A stretch of 64,000 bases of DNA from Colwellia sp. MB3u-41 (GCF_014076845.1 NZ_JACGUT010000084.1:434001-498000); one strand, 5' to 3'. Counted from the stretch's first letter, positions 37,272 to 47,020 are shown. The notes: a model not told the origin generated them from the sequence alone. Made by a program: numbers and translations.

Positions 37272-39134
37272 ATGGCGTTATTGCAAATAGCCGAGCCCGG
37301 CCAAAGTACGGTTCCTCACGAACATCGTCTCGCCGCAGGCATTGATCTAGGTACAACTAATTCTCTTATCGCTAGTGTTAAAAGTGGTTTATCTGAAACC
37401 ATAGTAGACAGCGAAGGACGAGACATATTACCTTCAATCGTAAGTTATCAAGCGAATGAAATATTAGTGGGAAATGCCGCTAAAGCACATTCGGTTAGTG
37501 ACCCAGAAAATACTGTCGTTTCAGCCAAACGCCTGATTGGTCGCTCATTAGCTGATATTCGTAACAAATATCCTTCATTGCCTTATTCTTTCTCAGGTGA
37601 CGAAAGTCACCCAAGCATCACTACACGTACCGGTGAAGTAAACCCAGTACAAGTGTCAGCTGAAATCTTAAAAAGTTTAAAAAAACGAGCTGAACACGCG
37701 TTAGGTGGTGAGCTAAGCGGTGTTGTTATAACTGTTCCTGCTTACTTTGATGATGCTCAGCGACACAGTACAAAAGATGCAGCAAAACTTGCTGACCTAA
37801 ATGTTTTACGTTTACTCAATGAGCCTACAGCAGCGGCTGTTGCTTACGGTTTAGATAGCGGAAAAGAAGGCATTATTGCTGTTTATGATTTAGGTGGTGG
37901 TACTTTTGATATTTCAGTATTACGTTTAAATAAAGGCGTTTTCGAAGTGTTAGCTACCGGTGGTGACTCTGCATTAGGTGGTGATGACTTTGACAATATT
38001 CTTGTTGATCACATCATCGAACAGACTGATCTACAACGACCATTATCAACGACATTAGAACGTCAATTGCTGCAACAAGCTTGTCATGTTAAAGAGCAAC
38101 TCACTGAAAATTTGGTGATTAGTTTTTCATTAACATTAGATAATGGAGATGAAAAACATGGCGAAATTAATCGTGATACGTTTGAATCTTTGATCAATGT
38201 GTTAGTGACCAAAACATTGCGTGCCTGTCGCCGCGCATTAAAAGATGCAGAAATTACTATTGATGATGTGATTGAAGTCGTTATGGTCGGTGGTTCAACG
38301 CGTGTTCCACTGGTGCGCCAGGAAGTTGAAAAATATTTTAATCGTCTGCCATTAACCTCTATCGATCCCGATAAAGTTGTAGCCATTGGCGCCGCGATTC
38401 AAGCTGATATTTTGGCGGGTAATAAGCCCGATAGCGATATTTTGTTGCTTGATGTTATTCCATTATCGCTTGGTTTAGAAACAATGGGCGGATTGGTTGA
38501 AAAAGTTATCCCTAGAAATACAACAATTCCTGTTGCTAAAGCTCAAGAATTTACTACTTTTAAAGACGGTCAAACTGCAATGGCCGTACATGTGCTCCAA
38601 GGTGAACGTGAGCTTGTTGAAGATTGCCGATCGTTAGCACGTTTTGAATTACGTGGTATTCCTGCAATGACTGCTGGCGCTGCTCATATTCGCGTTACTT
38701 TCAAAGTTGATGCGGATGGATTATTAGAAGTTTCAGCCATGGAAAAGTCAACTGGGATAGAAACAGGCATAACAGTTAAGCCTTCATTTGGCCTCGAAGA
38801 GCAAGAAATCACTCAAATGCTGCGGGATTCAATGAGCAATGCTGAACAAGATATTCAAGCGCGCATGTTGAAAGAGCAACAAGTTGAAGCATCGCGAGTT
38901 ATTGAGTCAGTGCAATCTGCATTGATTAATGACAGCGCGTTATTAAATCAAGATGAAATTACCACGATAAATAATGCAATAAACGCGTTAGCGAAGATTG
39001 CCCAAAGCACGGTTGCGGATGATATTGAAGCAGCTATTGAAATATTAAATGAAAGCACTGCTATTTTTGCTGAACGTCGTATGGATTCATCGATAAAAAC
39101 AGCATTAGCAGGACATTCAGTAGACGAAGTTTAA
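37272..39134 (+). CDS. hscA: Hsp70-type chaperone HscA
   Basis: 620 residues. Specialised Hsp70 that helps transfer clusters from IscU. Nucleotide-binding domain motifs [31 protein letters not shown] and [17 protein letters not shown]; substrate-binding domain follows at about residue 390. N-terminal extension [12 protein letters not shown] is typical of HscA. It is 116 bases after hscB, a longer gap than elsewhere in the operon; a secondary promoter there is possible. fdx follows after 21 bases. Confidence 0.97.
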   Translation: MALLQIAEPGQSTVPHEHRLAAGIDLGTTNSLIASVKSGLSETIVDSEGRDILPSIVSYQANEILVGNAAKAHSVSDPENTVVSAKRLIGRSLADIRNKYPSLPYSFSGDESHPSITTRTGEVNPVQVSAEILKSLKKRAEHALGGELSGVVITVPAYFDDAQRHSTKDAAKLADLNVLRLLNEPTAAAVAYGLDSGKEGIIAVYDLGGGTFDISVLRLNKGVFEVLATGGDSALGGDDFDNILVDHIIEQTDLQRPLSTTLERQLLQQACHVKEQLTENLVISFSLTLDNGDEKHGEINRDTFESLINVLVTKTLRACRRALKDAEITIDDVIEVVMVGGSTRVPLVRQEVEKYFNRLPLTSIDPDKVVAIGAAIQADILAGNKPDSDILLLDVIPLSLGLETMGGLVEKVIPRNTTIPVAKAQEFTTFKDGQTAMAVHVLQGERELVEDCRSLARFELRGIPAMTAGAAHIRVTFKVDADGLLEVSAMEKSTGIETGITVKPSFGLEEQEITQMLRDSMSNAEQDIQARMLKEQQVEASRVIESVQSALINDSALLNQDEITTINNAINALAKIAQSTVADDIEAAIEILNESTAIFAERRMDSSIKTALAGHSVDEV

Positions 39135-39155
39135 AAACTTTTAGGAGCTAAGAAA

Positions 39156-39494
39156 ATGGCGAAAATTATATTCCTTCCTAACGAAGACTTATGCCCAGAC
39201 GGTGCAGTTGTTGAAGCAGAAAAGGGAGAAAGTGTACTTAACGTTGCGCTACGTAGTGATATTGGTGTAGAGCACGCCTGTGAAAAAGTATGTGCTTGTA
39301 CCACTTGTCATATGATCATCCGTGAAGGTTTTGATTCAATTGCACAATCAGATGAACTTGAAGATGACATGCTTGACAGAGCTTGGGGATTAGAGCCAGA
39401 ATCTCGTTTAGGTTGTCAAGCGTTGGTTGGAGATGAAGACTTAGTTGTTGAAATTCCAAAGTACACGGTGAATATGGTGTCTGAAAACCACTAG
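39156..39494 (+). CDS. fdx: [2Fe-2S] ferredoxin Fdx (ISC type)
   Basis: 112 residues, adrenodoxin-like. Cluster cysteines lie in EHACEKVCACTTCH and in the later LGCQALV. Supplies electrons for cluster assembly on IscU. TAGGAGC precedes the ATG. It is the last gene of the operon here, since a strong terminator follows; iscX, which follows fdx in E. coli, is absent. Confidence 0.96.
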   Translation: MAKIIFLPNEDLCPDGAVVEAEKGESVLNVALRSDIGVEHACEKVCACTTCHMIIREGFDSIAQSDELEDDMLDRAWGLEPESRLGCQALVGDEDLVVEIPKYTVNMVSENH

Positions 39495-39518
39495 TTTATT
39501 ATTATAGGTATTTATTTT

Positions 39519-39554
39519 AAAGGGCAATAACATGTTAATGTTATTGCCCTTTTT
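39519..39554 (+). terminator. Rho-independent terminator of the isc operon
   Basis: Stem of about 14 pairs: AAGGGCAATAACAT (to 39533) with ATGTTATTGCCCTT (from 39538), loop GTTA, then TTTT. Starts 25 bases after the fdx stop. Confidence 0.92.
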
Positions 39555-39751
39555 GATCGCAGCTAAGATATGATTGGATATTTATATCTTGATAGTTTCT
39601 TTAACTTTCAACAAGAATGATTAAGCGTTATTTTGTTTAGGTCAATAGACAGCAGATTAAAAATTTGTTTTACTTGAAACCGATATTTGCGCAATAAAAT
39701 GTTTAATAACCGTAGATATATATTTTATAAATAATTTTAGGCCTCATAAAT

Positions 39752-42169
39752 TTGTCTGAACTATCTAAATCACAAACGATAAAAAGTTTAACCATTACTA
39801 ACCAGTTTGCTACGGATATCTTGTTATTAAATACCCCAAGTGAAATTTGGCAATATTTAGCACAAAATATTGTTGAAAAGCTCGGTTTTGACGATGCCGT
39901 TATTTATACTTTAGATGCTGGTGGGCAGACCTTAAGTCGAATGTCAGGATTTGAAAAGAAAACGTCTATCAATAATGATAAAAGTAGTGATATTCAAATA
40001 AGAGATACAACATCTAACTCGATAGTCATCCCATTCAATCAAGGTGTTATTGGCAAGGTTGCCGCTACTAAAAAACCAATATTAGTTAAAGATACGCGAG
40101 AATTTGAAAGTTATATTGTTGATGACGAAACTACGCTATCAGAGTTAGCCGTACCTATTTTATTTAAACAGCAATTATTAGGCGTCATTGATTCTGAACA
40201 TGAAAGTATTAATTTTTATACTGAATATCACCTAAGAACACTGACCGCGTTAGCGACAATAACCGCGATGAAAATATCTCAAATCATCAGGGTTGATGGT
40301 TTGGAAGAAGTTATTGAAAATTTAGAATATGCCAATAAAATTCAAGACGCACTCTTTGAAATAGCGGAACTTATTTTTAAAACTAAAAGTATTGATGAAT
40401 TTTATCAATACTTACATCAATGTATTGGTCGCCTTACCCTAGCAAAAAACTTTTTTGTTGCATTGTTAAAAGACAATGGCAAAAGGATCGACTTTCCTTA
40501 TGCTATTGACGAGTTTGACAGTGCTTCAAATTTCACAAGTTTAAACATCGATCCTAATGTCTTAAGTATTACTGGTTATGCGCTAGCTAAAGACCAACCT
40601 TTTCTTTTTTACGAAAAAGACATTCAAAAGATGCTTAATGAAAAAGCAATCTATATACGCGGTAGTATCCCCAAAGCTTGGTTGGGTGTACCATTTGGGA
40701 GCAGTATAAATAAAGGGATTGTGGTTGTACAAAGTTACAGTACCGAGTTCTTATTTCAAGAAAAAGACAAACAATTACTCATGTTTGTTGCCAAGCATAT
40801 TAATAATGCTATTGAAAGAATGGAGGCTAAGCAAAAGTTACAATTTTTAGCCTTACATGATCCATTAACGAACTTACCGAACCGTTCGTTATTCAAAGAT
40901 AGGCTCCAACATGCGTTCTTGCATTGCCAAAATAATCGTCACGACAATATAGCAATACTCTTTATTGACGTGGACAGGTTTAAAAAAATTAACGACACTT
41001 ATGGTCACCATGTTGGCGATAAGTTACTGGTTGCTATTGTGAAGTCAATAACAACAACGTTAAGAAACACTGATACACTCGCTCGTTTAGGTGGTGATGA
41101 ATTCGCCATATTACTTGATGGTAATATTGATCATGAGACCATTTGTCGGATAACTGAAAGTATTCTTGCGGTTATGGCCGCGGCTTTTAATATTGATGGC
41201 TTGAATATTTCCAGTAGTGTAAGTATTGGTATAGCAACCTATAGCGATACGAGTGAAAGTGCTGAACAGTTATTAATTGATGCAGACCATGCTATGTACC
41301 AAGCAAAGTTGAAAGGTCGCAACCAATATGTATTTTTTGAAGCACTTGAAGAACAAAGTAAATCAATTAATGTGAAAGTTGAGTATGATTTTGATAAAGC
41401 ATTAAAAAATCAAGAGTTTATTGGCAATTATCAACCGTTGATTGATTTTGATACGGGAGATATTATTGGAGCTGAAATTTTAGTTCGTTGGCAACACCCT
41501 AAATTAGGGCTTTTGTATCCAGATTTTTTTATTCCTATTTTAGAAAAATCAGGACAAATAGTTCAACTTGATCTCTATATGCTAAAGCTCGCTATGAGTA
41601 AACTCAACCTTTGGGCTCATTGGCTTCCCCAAATATTTAAGCTGAGTGTTAATGTTTCAACATCAGGCTTTGCGTCACAAGATTTTATTAACTATTTGCA
41701 ATCGCAACATCATCTATCTGCAGTGACCACCGAACGGTTATGTGTCGAAATTACTGAAGAAAGTTTAATTCTAAATGTTGATGCGGTGAAAAGACATTTA
41801 GATATTTTAAAAAATCTTCACATACCAGTTGCTTTAGATGACTTTGGTACAGGCTTTTCATCGCTAAGTTACTTACATCAATTTTCCTTAGATTATTTAA
41901 AAATAGACAAAAGCTTTGTTGATGACTTAAATGAAGTGAGCAATAAAATCTTAATATTGGATGCTGTGGTTAATTTAGCCAAATCATTGAAAATAAAAAC
42001 GACAGCAGAAGGTATTGAAACCGAAGAACAATACCAAAAGCTTAAAGAAATTGGCTGTGATGTTGCCCAAGGGTACCATATTGCAAAACCGATGCTTGAT
42101 ACGGACTTTAAACTTTTCTTCTTAAATTGGGAGGGAATGTTAAAGAGGATGGCATCAACAGCTCGTTAA
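39752..42169 (+). CDS. GAF-GGDEF-EAL c-di-GMP turnover protein
   Basis: 805 residues, no membrane helix. Two GAF-like domains (about residues 20-170 and 190-360; the first has NQGVIGKVAATKKPILVKDT), GGDEF at about 372-530 with RLGGDEFAIL and I-site RNTD five residues upstream, and EAL from about 545. The EAL signature reads AEILVRW, an accepted variant with the metal glutamate kept; EITEES, DDFGTGFSS, KIDKSFV and AEGIETEEQ are intact. Both cyclase and phosphodiesterase could be active. The start is a TTG (39752) with only a distant AGG; no better start exists before the first GAF domain. Confidence 0.88.
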   Translation: MSELSKSQTIKSLTITNQFATDILLLNTPSEIWQYLAQNIVEKLGFDDAVIYTLDAGGQTLSRMSGFEKKTSINNDKSSDIQIRDTTSNSIVIPFNQGVIGKVAATKKPILVKDTREFESYIVDDETTLSELAVPILFKQQLLGVIDSEHESINFYTEYHLRTLTALATITAMKISQIIRVDGLEEVIENLEYANKIQDALFEIAELIFKTKSIDEFYQYLHQCIGRLTLAKNFFVALLKDNGKRIDFPYAIDEFDSASNFTSLNIDPNVLSITGYALAKDQPFLFYEKDIQKMLNEKAIYIRGSIPKAWLGVPFGSSINKGIVVVQSYSTEFLFQEKDKQLLMFVAKHINNAIERMEAKQKLQFLALHDPLTNLPNRSLFKDRLQHAFLHCQNNRHDNIAILFIDVDRFKKINDTYGHHVGDKLLVAIVKSITTTLRNTDTLARLGGDEFAILLDGNIDHETICRITESILAVMAAAFNIDGLNISSSVSIGIATYSDTSESAEQLLIDADHAMYQAKLKGRNQYVFFEALEEQSKSINVKVEYDFDKALKNQEFIGNYQPLIDFDTGDIIGAEILVRWQHPKLGLLYPDFFIPILEKSGQIVQLDLYMLKLAMSKLNLWAHWLPQIFKLSVNVSTSGFASQDFINYLQSQHHLSAVTTERLCVEITEESLILNVDAVKRHLDILKNLHIPVALDDFGTGFSSLSYLHQFSLDYLKIDKSFVDDLNEVSNKILILDAVVNLAKSLKIKTTAEGIETEEQYQKLKEIGCDVAQGYHIAKPMLDTDFKLFFLNWEGMLKRMASTAR

Positions 42170-42420
42170 CTTTTTTGGTATCGACCATATAATCTCGAAG
42201 TAACACCGTATCTGCATCTCAAGTCGCGCTTTGAGGTTTACTCATTGCACAAGGCTGTTTCACTCTTTATGGCGTAGCTTAGTCTTTGAAGGATGATAAT
42301 ACCTATTGCCAACTTTGAAAAAAAGCAGATAGACAGACCACGGCGCAATGAGGGCTTTTTATTTCAGCCTCTAAAGAAGAACCTTTGATTTTGGTGGGTA
42401 CTCTTCCTATAAAACTAAAA

Positions 42421-42830
42421 TCATTGATCTTGCTTCGTCTTATTAACGTGATCAATTTGGTGATTGTACTACTATCTCTTACCCTGCATTAGTCTTAAGT
42501 TACGCTGTTATGTTTACTGCTGGCTTTTATACTCTACCGAATTGGCAAAAAAGTGTTTGGTAAGTCAATATTATTAAAGTGGCTTTGGCTTTGTTTATTG
42601 CCAGCTCAATTACTTTCTTTATTTCAAATGGTGGTTATTACGCGTTTTCAGGTAAATTCCCTGTGTTGTCATGGACGGAATATGCAACACGTGTCGATAA
42701 GTATTATGTTGAGTCTATTTCAAATCCTATTTTTTAGGTTATTTCAGCTATGATCCTCGATTTTACTTTGAGTCATTTTTTCAAGGCAAAATCAATAAAT
42801 GTTAATACACACGTAAATGGTCGATTGTAG
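42421..42830 (+). pseudogene. Decayed membrane protein gene of a cobalamin locus
   Basis: Read in one frame from 42477 the text is SYPALVLSYAVMFTAGFYTL, a stop at 42531-42533 region, then ALFIASSITFFISNGGYY, a second stop after NPIF, and an end at 42828-42830. Upstream, INVINLV and YYP-like pieces are in other frames, so a frameshift exists near 42470. The remains are strongly hydrophobic and look like the putative transport protein (DUF6580-like) that accompanies cobalamin genes in marine Gammaproteobacteria; that naming is tentative. A reading frame at 42553-42753 is out of frame with these remains. The part 42170-42420 shows no recognisable gene or B12 riboswitch. Confidence 0.6.
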
Positions 42831-42914
42831 TTTCGCCTTGAAATGAAAAGCAATAATGACAAATATAATCGACAATCAACACGATAAAAATAATTAAAGA
42901 GAAGAGACCAATTA

Positions 42915-43729
42915 ATGGCGTTATCTAATAAAAAGACACTCCCATTTCAAGATAAATCCGAGTATAAAAAAGGGAGTGGTGTTATGTTTCAGCACACATT
43001 ATTGCTGCACCGCATTCTGGCTCTGTAAAAACAAAAATTAGAGCTGCGCTTGCCCGTTACCACCGTAATCAAGGCCTTAAAGTAATAGTATTTAAAGCTG
43101 GGCCAGATTTTATTGACCCGATGATATTACGTAAAGCCAGTGGTGAATTAGTTTATCAATTAGATTGATGGTTAGTCGGTGAGCAGGGTTGCCAAGCGCT
43201 ACTTTATCGCGCGGCGTAAGACTCAGATCTGATTCTAATCGAAGGTGTGATGGGATTGTTTGATGGTACCTCAAGTAGGGCAGATTTAGCTCAGCATTTT
43301 AATATCCCTGTTCTGGCTGTTATTGATGCTAAGGCAATGGCTCAAACCTTTGCCGCAGTGGCTTTTGGTTTAGCTAAATTTAGAGAAAACTTATAATTTT
43401 CTGGTGTTATTGGTAATCGAGTCAATTCAGATCGTTATGCTGAAATGCTCAGTAGTAACGTGCCATGTGAATTACGCTTCTATGGCCGTATCCCAAAAGA
43501 TGAATCGATAACTTTGCCAGAGCGGCATCTAGGTTTAGTAAAGGCGCAAGAGCTCGTAGATATTGATGAATAACTCGATCAAGCTGCTAGTCATATTGAG
43601 AATACAGCCCTAACCTCAATACCTGAAGCATTGAAAAATAAGCTAAAAAGGCAAGAAGGTTATCAGTCAATGGGCCAAGTTTATCGCGATCCTGAAACAG
43701 GTAAGTTAATATTGAGCAGTAATGAATAA
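42915..43729 (+). pseudogene. Decayed cobyrinate a,c-diamide synthase (CbiA/CobB)
   Basis: An ATG at 42915 gives about 25 codons, then the frame changes near 42990. From there one frame runs to 43729 with unmistakable CbiA wording: IAAPHSGSVKTKIRAALARY (P-loop, normally GSGKT), VFKAGPDFIDPMIL, LIEGVMGLFDGTSS, VLAVIDAKAMAQTFAA, FSGVIGNRV. Internal stops are at 43166, 43217, 43394 and 43571. The glutamine amidotransferase half is missing; after TALTSIPEAL an unrelated-looking 34-residue tail follows. The lysine of the P-loop region is also altered. The enzyme amidates cobyrinic acid in B12 synthesis. Clearly inactive, recently enough to read. Confidence 0.85.
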
Positions 43730-43769
43730 CGCAATTAATAGCGTAATGATTAAATAGAATGAGAATATT

Positions 43770-44399
43770 ATGAGTGATGTGAATAAAGAGGCTGAAAAAG
43801 CAGCTGCGAAAGAACAAAAACATATTGAACGCCAAAAGAAAATTAAAGCCAATGTTGATGAACGAATTGCTCAAGCGACAGAAGAGCGCGGTGTTTTTGT
43901 TGTTATAACCGGTAATGGCAAAGGCAAAAGTACTTCTGGTTTTGGTACCGTATTACGCGCTATTGGTCATGGGCAAAAAGCGGGTGTTGTACAATTCATT
44001 AAAGGCAGTAAGTGGGAATGCGGCGAAATGAATATTTTAAAGCAATTCTCGGTTCAGCATCATGTGATGGGCACGGGGTTTACCTGGGAAACGCAAAGTA
44101 CTGAAACTGATTTAGCCGCAGCAAAAGTTGCATGGCAAAGAAGTAAAGAAATGCTCAGTGACGAAACACTTGATATTGTTTTACTCGATGAAATGACTTA
44201 CATGGTGAAATATGGCTATATTGAGTTAAACGAAATTATCGAGGCGTTAAATAATCGCCCTAAAATGCAGCACGTATTAATTACCGGCCGTGCCTGTCAT
44301 CGTCGGTTAATTGAATTGGCAGATACGGTATCAGAAGTACAACCAATCAAACATGCTTTTAAAGCGGGAGTTAAAGCACAAAAAGGACTTGATTGGTGA
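43770..44399 (+). CDS. cobO: Corrinoid adenosyltransferase CobO/BtuR
   Basis: 209 residues. Transfers adenosyl from ATP to cob(I)alamin or cob(I)yrinate. P-loop GNGKGKSTSGFG, VVQFIKGSKWECGE and LLDEMTYMVKYGYI are standard for the BtuR/CobA family. The N-terminal 35 residues are charged and helical (KEAEKAAAKEQKHIERQKK), as in Gammaproteobacterial members. The frame is undamaged although both genes upstream are broken, so it is still under selection, presumably to adenosylate imported corrinoid. The ATG follows GAATGAGAAT. Confidence 0.93.
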   Translation: MSDVNKEAEKAAAKEQKHIERQKKIKANVDERIAQATEERGVFVVITGNGKGKSTSGFGTVLRAIGHGQKAGVVQFIKGSKWECGEMNILKQFSVQHHVMGTGFTWETQSTETDLAAAKVAWQRSKEMLSDETLDIVLLDEMTYMVKYGYIELNEIIEALNNRPKMQHVLITGRACHRRLIELADTVSEVQPIKHAFKAGVKAQKGLDW

Positions 44400-44528
44400 T
44401 CGTTAGCAGATTGATTAAGTCAGTAAAGTTATATTATTGGTGTTACAACGTGGCTTGACTCATATTTACCTTGAGGGGGAAAACTAGCTGTCATATATTT
44501 AGAATTTTCAATCTCATATTGACGCCAT

Positions 44529-44558
44529 TAGTGACTAAATGGAAACATTGAGTCACTA
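44529..44558. promoter_or_regulatory. Inverted repeat upstream of cybB-yceI, possible operator
   Basis: TAGTGACT and AGTCACTA (44529-44536, 44551-44558) are perfect inverted arms separated by 14 bases. It lies 87 bases before the cybB start in a 245-base gap otherwise without features. It may be an operator; no regulator is identified. Confidence 0.35.
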
Positions 44559-44644
44559 TTTACGTACTTAATACATTATTAATATTCATATACTATTATT
44601 AACAATAAAATCACCGCACAGTATTGATGAATATCGGAATTAAA

Positions 44645-45199
44645 ATGAGAAATACGATAAACCACTATGGTTGGGGCACTATTACTTTACACTGGCTAGT
44701 TGCCGTGACCGTTGTCGGACTCTTTACATTAGGCTACTGGATGGTAGATCTGGGGTATTATGATCCTTGGTATAAGCAAGGCCCCGATCTTCATAAAAGC
44801 ATAGGGATCCTTTTGTTTTTAGTCATGGTTGTCCGTATTCTTTTACGTCTTGTTCAAGTAAAGCCACAGGCTATTGAAACTCATACTGACACAGAAAAAA
44901 AATTAGGCCATTTAGTACATGTTTTTTTGTATAGCGCGCTATTTATTCTAATGATCAGTGGCTATTTAATTTCAACAGCTGATGGACGTGCCATAGAGGT
45001 GTTTGAATTAATATCGGTAATAAGTTTTGGTGAGCTATTTACTGACCAAGAAGATCTTTCTGGCATGGTACATAAATATCTTGCTTACGTACTCATATCC
45101 GTAGTTGTTTTGCATGCATTGGCTGCACTGAAACATCACTTTATCGATAAAGATATAACGCTAAAAAGAATGCTTGGATATCGAGCAGATAAACAATAA
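44645..45199 (+). CDS. Cytochrome b561 family protein
   Basis: About 184 residues, four membrane helices. Haem-ligand type histidines lie in ITLHWLV, DLHKSIG and HKYLAYVLISVVVLHAL. Di-haem b561 proteins of this bacterial family oxidise quinol, in E. coli CybB with superoxide. The ATG at 44645 has CGGA at good distance; an ATG at 44627 is possible. yceI follows after 47 bases, the common cybB-yceI pairing, where YceI binds a polyisoprenoid or quinone-like lipid. Confidence 0.88.
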   Translation: MRNTINHYGWGTITLHWLVAVTVVGLFTLGYWMVDLGYYDPWYKQGPDLHKSIGILLFLVMVVRILLRLVQVKPQAIETHTDTEKKLGHLVHVFLYSALFILMISGYLISTADGRAIEVFELISVISFGELFTDQEDLSGMVHKYLAYVLISVVVLHALAALKHHFIDKDITLKRMLGYRADKQ

Positions 45200-45246
45200 A
45201 TAGACTTAACTAAAACATTCAACTCAACTATTTTAAAAGGGATCAC

Positions 45247-45831
45247 ATGAAAAAATTATTACTTGCGTCAACACTTTCAGCATTACTTTTTGCACCCGCT
45301 TTTACGTCAACTGCCAATGCAGCAGATTATGTCGTTGACTATAAAGGCGCTCATGCCTCAGTAAACTTTAAGATTCAACATTTAGGTTATAGCTGGTTAA
45401 CGGGGCGTTTTGATAAATTTAGCGGCAGTTTTAGTTATGATGCTGCGGATCTATCTTCAGCTAAAATTGAAATGTTCGTCGATACAAACAGTTTAAACAC
45501 CAATCATGCTGAACGTGATAAGCATGTACGTAGCGATGATTTTCTTAATGTCGACAAGTTTGGAAGTGCAAAGTTTATTAGCACTAGCATTACTGATAAA
45601 GGTCAAAATAAATTAGCCATTAACGGGACTTTAACCTTACACGGTGTTAGTAAAGACATTATTATTGACGCGATAAAAATTGGCGAGGGTAAAGATCCTT
45701 GGGGTGGTTACCGTGTTGGCTTTAGCGGTACAACAAAAATTGGTTTAGCTGATTTTGGTATTCCAGACACGTTAGGGCCTGCTTCATCACATGTTGAATT
45801 AGAATTACATATAGAAGGCATCAGAAAATAG
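45247..45831 (+). CDS. YceI family periplasmic lipid-binding protein
   Basis: 194 residues. Sec signal peptide MKKLLLASTLSALLFAPAF ending ANA; mature protein is the YceI lipocalin-like beta barrel: YVVDYKGAHASVNFKIQHLG, HVRSDDFLNVDKF, NGTLTLHGVSKDI and the final SSHVELELHIEG. Known members bind isoprenoid lipids such as ubiquinone-8 in the periplasm. Paired with the b561 gene and followed by a terminator. Confidence 0.93.
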   Translation: MKKLLLASTLSALLFAPAFTSTANAADYVVDYKGAHASVNFKIQHLGYSWLTGRFDKFSGSFSYDAADLSSAKIEMFVDTNSLNTNHAERDKHVRSDDFLNVDKFGSAKFISTSITDKGQNKLAINGTLTLHGVSKDIIIDAIKIGEGKDPWGGYRVGFSGTTKIGLADFGIPDTLGPASSHVELELHIEGIRK

Positions 45832-45908
45832 TGATTGGTTAAACGTCTGACCGATGTTTTTATTTCTAAATTTTATTAGATAATCATATTAATTGACTTT
45901 ATATGTAT

Positions 45909-45938
45909 AAAGCCAGCATCAATGCTGGCTTTATTTTT
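45909..45938 (+). terminator. Rho-independent terminator after yceI
   Basis: Arms AAAGCCAGCAT (45909-45919) and ATGCTGGCTTT (45922-45932), followed by ATTTTT. Confidence 0.88.
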
Positions 45939-46058
45939 ATAAAATCACAGTGACTTCATCGGTGAACTTTACAAACAGTGATGGTTTTATTGTGCTTATT
46001 CATATTTTATTGAAAAATAATAAAAGAAGATTTTATGGAAAGTCTTATGATTAATAAG

Positions 46059-46793
46059 TTAACTTACCTTTTTAAATTGTTTTTGGTAAAAAAAACCTTG
46101 AACAAAATCAACATTCAACTGTTTTGCGAAGCGTAAATCTTCTGCGGTTTCTACGCCTTCTAAGATAACCTTTTTACCGGTATTTCGTGCATAGTTGATC
46201 ATCGACTCAACGAGTAACATAAAGTTACGGTTAGACCTATTAGTGACGACATATCTGTCAAGTTTGATATATTCAACAAGTTGAATCACAGCCATCGACA
46301 CCATTGATTGTGGATTACAGAGGTCGTCGATAGCGGTATGAATGTTATTTTTTGATAGATTATCAATCATCGCTAAGCTCATAATAGCATCGTTTATTTC
46401 TGAATTTTCGATGAGTTCAACAATGATTTTAGATTTTTGAAAACCTTTAAATAATTTTAAAAATGGATTGTCATCTTTTAAAGTCCCCGTTGAAAAATAT
46501 GAGTCTTGGTCTAAATTAACAAAAATGTCTATCTTATTGGGAGCATAGGCGAGTTGTAATTTTTTTTGTTGGTATTCTACTTGAAATAAACTAAGTGGAC
46601 TGTCATGTAAAGAAGAATAAACAAGATCAGGTCGTATCGCTGAGTTATCTTTAGTAAAAAACCGTGATAAACATTCATAGGCATATATTTCTTGGCTATT
46701 AATGCAAACAATAGGCTGATATTCAACACCATAGCGCTGACTTTCCATCAGATCTATCAAAGTGGAGGGTGAAAGATGAGTTTTAGTTTTCAT
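46059..46793 (-). CDS. Stand-alone EAL domain protein, partly degenerate
   Basis: 244 residues, only an EAL domain and a short N-terminal extension, cytoplasmic. The signature is YECLSRF in place of EALxR; VELIEN and FVNLDQ keep the glutamate and asparagine ligands, KLDRYVV the lysine and LEGVETAED the last glutamate. The DDFGTG loop, however, reads DDLCNP: both aspartates remain but the loop is replaced. It may be a weak phosphodiesterase or a c-di-GMP binding protein. A near-perfect Fur box lies 57 bases upstream of its start, so iron control is likely. Confidence 0.8.
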   Translation of the reverse strand: MKTKTHLSPSTLIDLMESQRYGVEYQPIVCINSQEIYAYECLSRFFTKDNSAIRPDLVYSSLHDSPLSLFQVEYQQKKLQLAYAPNKIDIFVNLDQDSYFSTGTLKDDNPFLKLFKGFQKSKIIVELIENSEINDAIMSLAMIDNLSKNNIHTAIDDLCNPQSMVSMAVIQLVEYIKLDRYVVTNRSNRNFMLLVESMINYARNTGKKVILEGVETAEDLRFAKQLNVDFVQGFFYQKQFKKVS

Positions 46794-46849
46794 AAATAAT
46801 CAGGTTGCCATAGGACTAACCTGTCCTACAGCTTAAATATAACTGTATT

Positions 46850-46868
46850 GTAAATGATAATCATTATC
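46850..46868. promoter_or_regulatory. Fur box
   Basis: GTAAATGATAATCATTATC agrees with the 19-base Fur consensus at 17 positions, and the centre is an 8-1-8 palindrome (46854-46870). It lies between the EAL gene (start 46793, minus) and the SEC-C gene (start 47021, plus) and is closer to the former. Target choice is inferred. Confidence 0.82.
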
Positions 46869-47020
46869 ATGTGAAGTTATTGGTTATATTGTTAAGATGA
46901 TTATAAAATTAGCAATATAGGCGTATATAAATTTAGCAAAAATGGCTTTTAGCTGTTAGAATTCGCGCGATTTTTTAATGGCTGAGCATTCGGCACTCAC
47001 ATTTAATAAAGGTGCATATT

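Noticed and set aside
42170-42420. B12 riboswitch before the cobalamin remains
   Set aside because: No B12 box or conserved riboswitch core could be read on the plus strand; the stretch shows no structure I can support.
42553-42753. 66-residue reading frame
   Set aside because: It lies in a different frame from the recognisable remains of the broken membrane protein gene and has low-complexity hydrophobic content only.
42915-43729. Stop codon read-through or recoding in the CbiA frame
   Set aside because: Stops are of two kinds (TGA and TAA), there is also a frameshift, an altered P-loop and a missing C-terminal domain; decay is the simpler reading.
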